NCBI RefSeq assembly: GCF_013304735.1
Contig: NZ_JAAITI010000021.1
Location: forward strand, 1 to 64,000
DNA length: 64,000 nt
DNA from: Blautia luti
GTDB lineage: Bacteria > Bacillota > Clostridia > Lachnospirales > Lachnospiraceae
Direction: 5' to 3'
The position numbers and the translations under genes are program-made. The notes beneath the pieces were generated by a model. The model saw only the letters and a list, made by a program, of their open reading frames with translations, was not told the DNA's origin and searched no databases. Below, piece by piece: positions 59,756 to 64,000 of the stretch; within the stretch, counting starts at the first letter, position 1; every line of letters begins with the position of its first letter.

Positions 59756-59889
59756 ATGGACGTAAATTTGTAACAGAATTGTAAAGAATTGAATGCTTTA
59801 CACATGGTTCACAGGATGGGCAGTGAAGATAACAATCAGCCGGACTTCAGAAATAGTAAATATCAATTATCTATCAAAGGAAGGTATGT

Positions 59890-61386
59890 ATGCGAAAATT
59901 AAGCAAAAAATGGAAACTGTGGGGACTTTTTTTGATCTTGATGTTTTTTGCAGCTGGAGCGACTGTACATACAACTGCAACAGATGTACAGGCCGCAACC
60001 AAAAACGGCTTTAAAACAGAAAATGGAAAGTCCTATTATTACAAGAATGGTAAGAAAGTAAAAGGCTGGCTTACCCTCAATGGAAAGAAGTATTATTTCA
60101 ATGCCTCCACAGGTGTTCAGGTAAAAGGCTGGGCAAAAGACAGCAAAGGCAAACGCTATTTCTACAATGCCAACGGTGTAAAAGGCTATATGGCAACAGG
60201 CTGGCTTACAGACAGCAAGAAGAATACCCGGTATTTTAATACCAGCACCGGTTATATGACAACCAAATGGGCAACCATCAGCAAGAAGAAATATTATTTC
60301 TACAGCAATAACGGAGTTGCAGCCAAGAGTAAATTCCTTACAGATTCCAAGAATGTGACCAGGTATTTTACAAGTAAATGCTACATGGCAACAGGCTGGG
60401 CAACCAATACCAAAAAACAGAAACGTTACTTTGATCCGACCACAGGAGCCATGTATAAAGGCTTCAAGAAAATCGGCAGCAATACCTATTATTTCTACAG
60501 CTCAAGTGGAATTATGGCTACCGGCTGGGTGGAGAATACATCCAAGGGTTATAAATATTATTTTGACCCATCCACAGGTGTAATGGCTACCGGAACCAAG
60601 ACAATCGATGGCAAAAAGTACACATTCAGCAGTAGCGGAGTCCTTCAGGTCAACAATAACCCGAGTACAACGACACCGACCAGGTCACGTACAATTAAGA
60701 ATTTCCTTGCAAATGCACTGAAACCGGTTGGACAGACCCTTTATGTATGGGGCGGAGGCCACAATACTTCGGATGCCACCAGAAAAGGCGTAAGTTCCAG
60801 ATGGAAAAAGTGGTATGACAGCAATTCCAGCTCTTATAACTATAAGAACTATATGGATCTTACAGAAGCTACAGAACAGAAAGGCCTTGACTGCTCCGGA
60901 TATGTAGGATGGTCTGTATATCAGATTATGCAGAGTAAATCCGGCGGAGTGAACTATACAACAGTTTCCGGAGATATCGGTTCCTTATATACCAGCAGAG
61001 GAATGGGAACTACAATTTCTCAGTCACAGCTTTCAAGCTCCGGCTGGAAACTGTATCCGGGAGATATCGGATACAATGACGGACATACATGGATGGTTCT
61101 TGGACAGTGTGCAGATAAGAGTGTTGTGATCCTGCACTGTACACCGAATGCGGGTGTTCAGATTTCCGGAACACCGACACCGGATGGAACATATGGAAGC
61201 CAGGCAATCAAGCTTGCAGAGCTTTACATGGCCAAATATCCAGGATCCAGCAAATATGATTATCACGAATCAAGTGGTAACTATATCCGTAATGGTGCTT
61301 ACTTCAGATGGAACAGAAGTACACTTTCCGATCCGGATGGATACCTGAACAAGACCGCAAATCAGATTCTTGCAGACCTGTTCTGA
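59890..61386 (+). CDS. Secreted cell-wall-binding protein with NlpC/P60-like domain
   Basis: The 498-residue protein has a signal peptide (about 1-36), roughly ten choline-binding/glucan-binding type repeats (about 40-255; units such as GKKYYFNASTGVQVKGW) and a C-terminal NlpC/P60-like peptidase domain (about 270-498). The catalytic Cys is C335 in GLDCSGYVGW, and His399 in DGHTWMVL is the likely base. Such enzymes cut peptide links in peptidoglycan while the repeats hold the enzyme on the wall. It is a single gene with its own promoter and terminator. Confidence 0.88.
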   Translation: MRKLSKKWKLWGLFLILMFFAAGATVHTTATDVQAATKNGFKTENGKSYYYKNGKKVKGWLTLNGKKYYFNASTGVQVKGWAKDSKGKRYFYNANGVKGYMATGWLTDSKKNTRYFNTSTGYMTTKWATISKKKYYFYSNNGVAAKSKFLTDSKNVTRYFTSKCYMATGWATNTKKQKRYFDPTTGAMYKGFKKIGSNTYYFYSSSGIMATGWVENTSKGYKYYFDPSTGVMATGTKTIDGKKYTFSSSGVLQVNNNPSTTTPTRSRTIKNFLANALKPVGQTLYVWGGGHNTSDATRKGVSSRWKKWYDSNSSSYNYKNYMDLTEATEQKGLDCSGYVGWSVYQIMQSKSGGVNYTTVSGDIGSLYTSRGMGTTISQSQLSSSGWKLYPGDIGYNDGHTWMVLGQCADKSVVILHCTPNAGVQISGTPTPDGTYGSQAIKLAELYMAKYPGSSKYDYHESSGNYIRNGAYFRWNRSTLSDPDGYLNKTANQILADLF

Positions 61387-61443
61387 TTAGGCAGGAAGAG
61401 AAGTACCGGAAGAAATTTCTATGTAATAATTAAATAGAATTAA

Positions 61444-61482
61444 GAGAAGGAGAACCTGTAAAATGCAGAGTTCTCCTTCTTT
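61444..61482 (+). terminator. Terminator after the wall-binding NlpC/P60 gene
   Basis: AGAAGGAGAAC and GTTCTCCTTCT form an 11-bp stem followed by TTT. Confidence 0.75.
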
Positions 61483-61538
61483 AATGTCAAATTCATTAAT
61501 AAATGTTACAGAATTTTGAACTAAATAATAGAAAATCC

Positions 61539-61567
61539 TTGCAAACCAGAGAACACTGTGTTAATAT
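61539..61567 (+). promoter_or_regulatory. Promoter of the CwlO-like gene
   Basis: TTGCAA (61539-61544) and TAATAT (61562-61567) with 17-base spacing. A leader of about 140 bases precedes the start; nothing else is recognised in it. Confidence 0.5.
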
Positions 61568-61712
61568 ATAAAAAGATTGAAATAAGATATTGCAGAAATG
61601 TTACATTGATTTGCTGAAATGAAAGAACAGCAGAAATGAGTAAACGAGGGCAGGTGATATGTGATCTGCCGAATAATCAGAATTCAAAATCAGATTGCGA
61701 GGGTGAACAGTC

Positions 61713-63173
61713 ATGAAGAAAAGAATATTATGTCTGACACTGGCGCTCCTCATCAGTGGAGCACAGGTAGTTAGCGTAAGTGCAACAAGAGAAGATGAGG
61801 CAGCGCTTCAGCAGGAAATGGATGCAACCAATGAACAGCTGAATGCAACTTATTCCAGATTGGATGAGCTTTCCGCACAGAAGTCACAGATCGAAGGAGA
61901 GATCTCCACTCTTGATGCCAATCTTGTAAACGTGATGGTTTCGATCCAGACACTGGAAGGAGATATCTCCAATAAAGAAGCCGACATTGCATCTACACAG
62001 GCCAACCTTGAGAAAGCCAAGAATGCCAAGACCAAACAGTATGAAGCAATGAAAAAACGTATTCAGTATCTTTACGAGAAAGGCGGAGACGACGCATGGT
62101 TCCAGATGATGCTGAATGCAGAGAACCTGTCTGATCTTCTTACAAAAGCTGAGTACACACAGAAGACATATGAGCAGGACAGAAAGAGCCTTGAGAAATA
62201 TTCCAACACCATTCAGCAGGTAGCTAACCTGGAAGCTCAGTACACACAGGAGAAGGCAGAACTTGAGGGAATGAAGCAGGAATATGAGGCAGAGTCCCAG
62301 AACCTTCAGGCACAGCTGGATGAGAAGCGTGCAACATCCGCAGATTATGACAATGAGATTGCTTATGCACAGCAGCAGGCTACAGACTATGCGAACCTTC
62401 TTGCAGAGCAGACTGCAGAGCTTCAGAGATTAGAGGCTGAGCGTATCGCCGCAGAAGAGGAAGCAAGACGTCAGGCGGAGGCTGAGGCAGCAGCAAGAGC
62501 GCAGGCAGAGGCAGAAGAGGAAGCAAGACGCCAGGCAGAGCAGGAAGCACAGCAGGATGAGGCGGACGAGAGCGAAGACGTACAGTACGATGAGGACGGC
62601 GACGTGATCGAGAATGCAGATGAGGATACTGCAGAAGATGACACCGAGGATGTGGATGAAGATGCAGACAATGGTGAGAATGATGATGCGTCCGAGGATA
62701 CTGAGAATACAGAGGATAATGCAGACGCAGATTACGATAACAGCACAGACGCATCTGAAGAAAGTGCAGAGGACACATCTAATGCAGAGGATACATCTTC
62801 AGACAGTGACAGTTCTTCTTACAGCAGTGGTTCCGGATCTTCTGTTGTGAATTATGCTACACAGTTTGTGGGAAATCCTTACGTATGGGGCGGAACAAGC
62901 CTTACCAATGGTGCAGACTGCTCCGGATTTGTACAGAGTGTCTATGCGAACTTCGGAGTCAGCCTTCCGAGAACCTCCTATGAGCAGCAGAATGCAGGTA
63001 CTGAGGTATCTTATGCAGATGCACAGCCTGGAGACCTGATCTGTTACGGTGGACATGTGGCTATTTATATGGGCAACGGACAGATCGTACATGCATCTAA
63101 CTCTCAGGATGGAATCAAGATCAGCAACGATGCGACATACAGAACTATCGTTTCTGTAAGACGTCTTGTATAA
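61713..63173 (+). CDS. CwlO-like secreted peptidoglycan hydrolase (coiled coil plus NlpC/P60)
   Basis: The 486-residue protein has a signal peptide (about 1-24), a long coiled coil (about 28-270), a very acidic linker (about 275-375) and a C-terminal NlpC/P60 endopeptidase with C403 (ADCSGF), H448 (GGHVAIY) and H460 (IVHASN) as the catalytic triad. The layout is that of CwlO/PcsB-type hydrolases, which are autoinhibited by their coiled coil and switched on by FtsEX; ftsEX is not in this window. It probably cuts D-Glu-DAP links during growth, in keeping with ddh nearby. A GAGGGTG site precedes the ATG. Confidence 0.92.
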   Translation: MKKRILCLTLALLISGAQVVSVSATREDEAALQQEMDATNEQLNATYSRLDELSAQKSQIEGEISTLDANLVNVMVSIQTLEGDISNKEADIASTQANLEKAKNAKTKQYEAMKKRIQYLYEKGGDDAWFQMMLNAENLSDLLTKAEYTQKTYEQDRKSLEKYSNTIQQVANLEAQYTQEKAELEGMKQEYEAESQNLQAQLDEKRATSADYDNEIAYAQQQATDYANLLAEQTAELQRLEAERIAAEEEARRQAEAEAAARAQAEAEEEARRQAEQEAQQDEADESEDVQYDEDGDVIENADEDTAEDDTEDVDEDADNGENDDASEDTENTEDNADADYDNSTDASEESAEDTSNAEDTSSDSDSSSYSSGSGSSVVNYATQFVGNPYVWGGTSLTNGADCSGFVQSVYANFGVSLPRTSYEQQNAGTEVSYADAQPGDLICYGGHVAIYMGNGQIVHASNSQDGIKISNDATYRTIVSVRRLV

Positions 63174-63204
63174 GGCGAACAGACAACAGAAAATAAAAGT
63201 ACAG

Positions 63205-63237
63205 CAGCCTGGCAGCAGTTTGCCAGGCTGTTTTTTT
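63205..63237 (+). terminator. Terminator after the CwlO-like gene
   Basis: CAGCCTGGCA and TGCCAGGCTG form a perfect 10-bp stem followed by seven T residues. Confidence 0.85.
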
Positions 63238-63354
63238 GCGTTTACAAATGTATCGGAAAAATATGATTAAAAATATGTAAATATGATGGAAATAGTATTG
63301 ACATATAATTAACAGGGTGTTATTATAATGTCAGTATAATTCCATATTGAACAT

Positions 63355-63535
63355 AGCAAGTGCTGAGGGGATCTGACAGTCATTGATTATCAGATGCCAG
63401 CAGAAAAGGGAATCAGGTGTGAAACCTGAGCGATCCGGTCACTGTAACGGAGGAGCGAATCTCACAGTCCATTGTACTTAGGTATGAGAAGGAGAGACAA
63501 GCCATGATTCCGGAGCCAGGAAACCTGCTTGTTAT
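63355..63535 (+). ncRNA. Cobalamin riboswitch (second copy)
   Basis: Conserved blocks GGGAATCAGGTGTGAAACCTG, GGTCACTGTAACGGAGGAGC and the 3' GAGCCAGGAAACCTGCTTG are in order, with a GAGAAGGAGAGACAAGCC segment between. A terminator follows at 63564-63612. It probably controls the Cys-rich small-domain gene and any corrinoid genes beyond the window. Confidence 0.9.
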
Positions 63536-63563
63536 GGCGAGGTTAAACTTCCGTGTAAAGTGT

Positions 63564-63612
63564 AACAACCATTTCAGGGACTCCGCACCCCTGGGACGTT
63601 GTCTACTTTTTT
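63564..63612 (+). terminator. Terminator following the second cobalamin riboswitch
   Basis: ACAAC with GTTGT and TCAGGG with CCCTGG form a long imperfect stem, followed by CTACTTTTTT. A second hairpin (CTACT/AGTAG, about 63603-63640) with seven T residues follows at once. Confidence 0.6.
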
Positions 63613-63640
63613 ACGAGAGTAGGCATTTTTTTATGGAATA

Positions 63641-63812
63641 CGCCTGTTCATATGAATTATACATGATTAAATGGCAGGCGATACTACTCCGGATACATTC
63701 GTTCCCTCCGCGCACTCATGAACGGATTATATTTCTACCCCGGGGTGGCATCGCTACCTCTTTTTTTATGGGAAAATTAAGAGGATATATGATCCGGGAG
63801 GAGATAAGAATC
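63641..63812 (+). other. Leader between riboswitch terminator and the last gene
   Basis: About 170 bases without a gene. A GGTGGC/GCTACC hairpin with a seven-T run near 63745-63768 looks like a third terminator. The piece GGGGTGGCATCGC resembles a T-box antiterminator core, but no other T-box part is seen. Confidence 0.4.
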
Positions 63813-64000
63813 ATGGAGAAACCATATTGGGAAGGAAAAGAGTATTCCTATTTCAGCCACAAAAAATGCGAGTATTTTCCATGCCATAAAGGAGTAGATC
63901 CGGAGAATTTCAACTGCCTGTTCTGTTATTGCCCGTTGTATGCACTGGGAGATAAATGCGGCGGTAATTTCCACTTTACAGAAAGTGGGATCAAGGACTG
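63813..64000 (+). CDS. Cys-rich small-domain protein, cut by the window end
   Basis: The visible 62 residues include six Cys (KKCEYFPCHKG, NCLFCYCPLYALGDKCGG), the pattern of the Cys-rich small domain found alone or fused in cobalamin biosynthesis loci. An upstream cobalamin riboswitch agrees with a role in corrinoid metabolism. A GGGAGGAG site precedes the ATG. The 3' end is missing, so the length and any fusion are unknown. Confidence 0.78.
   Translation, partial: MEKPYWEGKEYSYFSHKKCEYFPCHKGVDPENFNCLFCYCPLYALGDKCGGNFHFTESGIKD

Noticed and set aside
63735-63770. T-box-like GGGGTGGCATCGC segment
   Set aside because: No specifier stem, AG-bulge or other T-box part is present, and the hairpin with a T-run explains it as a terminator.
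1-64000. CRISPR arrays, tRNA and rRNA genes
   Set aside because: No regular spaced repeats, cloverleaf-type sequences or rRNA segments were noticed on either strand by reading; a dedicated scan could still find a missed tRNA.

Overview
The window comes from a Gram-positive anaerobic Firmicute, most likely a gut Lachnospiraceae (Blautia/Ruminococcus-like). This is inferred from strong AGGAGG ribosome binding sites, a single-step diaminopimelate dehydrogenase, a FeoA-FeoA-FeoB locus with the small Cys-rich FeoB partner, DUF1002 and DUF5685 proteins, secreted choline-binding/NlpC-P60 hydrolases and cobalamin riboswitches. No rRNA, tRNA or CRISPR array was seen.

Layout. 1-6.5 kb: one end of an integrated mobile element, AT-rich in part, with a 1008-residue metallophosphoesterase protein, an XRE regulator, a trypsin-like protease broken by one in-frame TAA and a large serine recombinase. 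6.5-13 kb: a transglutaminase-like protein, a heterodimeric ABC exporter divergent from a DtxR-type regulator, and a DMT transporter. 13-20 kb: arginine biosynthesis, argG facing away from argC-argJ-argB-argD, with ArgR-like boxes between. A 416-bp GC-rich structured element sits between argJ and argB. 20-22.7 kb: a CitMHS/NhaD-type ion transporter with a cytidylate-kinase-like protein. 22.8-26.7 kb: ferrous iron uptake (feoA, feoA, feoB, Cys-rich membrane protein, HMA-domain protein) behind two DtxR-like boxes.

26.7-38.6 kb is the most unusual region. Eleven tightly packed genes sit in one apparent operon: a nitrogenase-like set (NifH, NifD and NifK homologues), then hypF, hypC, hypD and hypE, then a TM1266-family (iron-only-hydrogenase-associated) ACT-like protein, then a second divergent NifH/D/K-like set. 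HypCDEF build the Fe(CN)2CO unit of [NiFe] hydrogenase, but no hydrogenase subunit, hypA, hypB or maturation protease lies here. The layout suggests an uncharacterised nitrogenase-like redox system that either uses a cyanide/CO-ligated iron unit or helps make one. A structured leader ending in an intrinsic terminator precedes it.

38.7-46.9 kb: a YdcZ-type transporter; comEA, a two-component system, a GerMN protein and comEC in one operon; an FAD-dependent dehydrogenase. 47-53.3 kb: a cobalamin riboswitch followed by an exported CbiK-like chelatase, an exported two-domain protein of unknown ligand and a BtuFCD/FecBCD-type importer whose ATPase has an extra C-terminal domain. 53.3-64 kb: a DUF1002 protein, an RlmI-type rRNA methyltransferase, a zinc-ribbon/DUF5685/DnaJ operon, ddh, two secreted NlpC/P60 proteins, and a second cobalamin riboswitch ahead of a Cys-rich small-domain gene cut by the window end.

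All functions are read from motifs and context. No database search was run.
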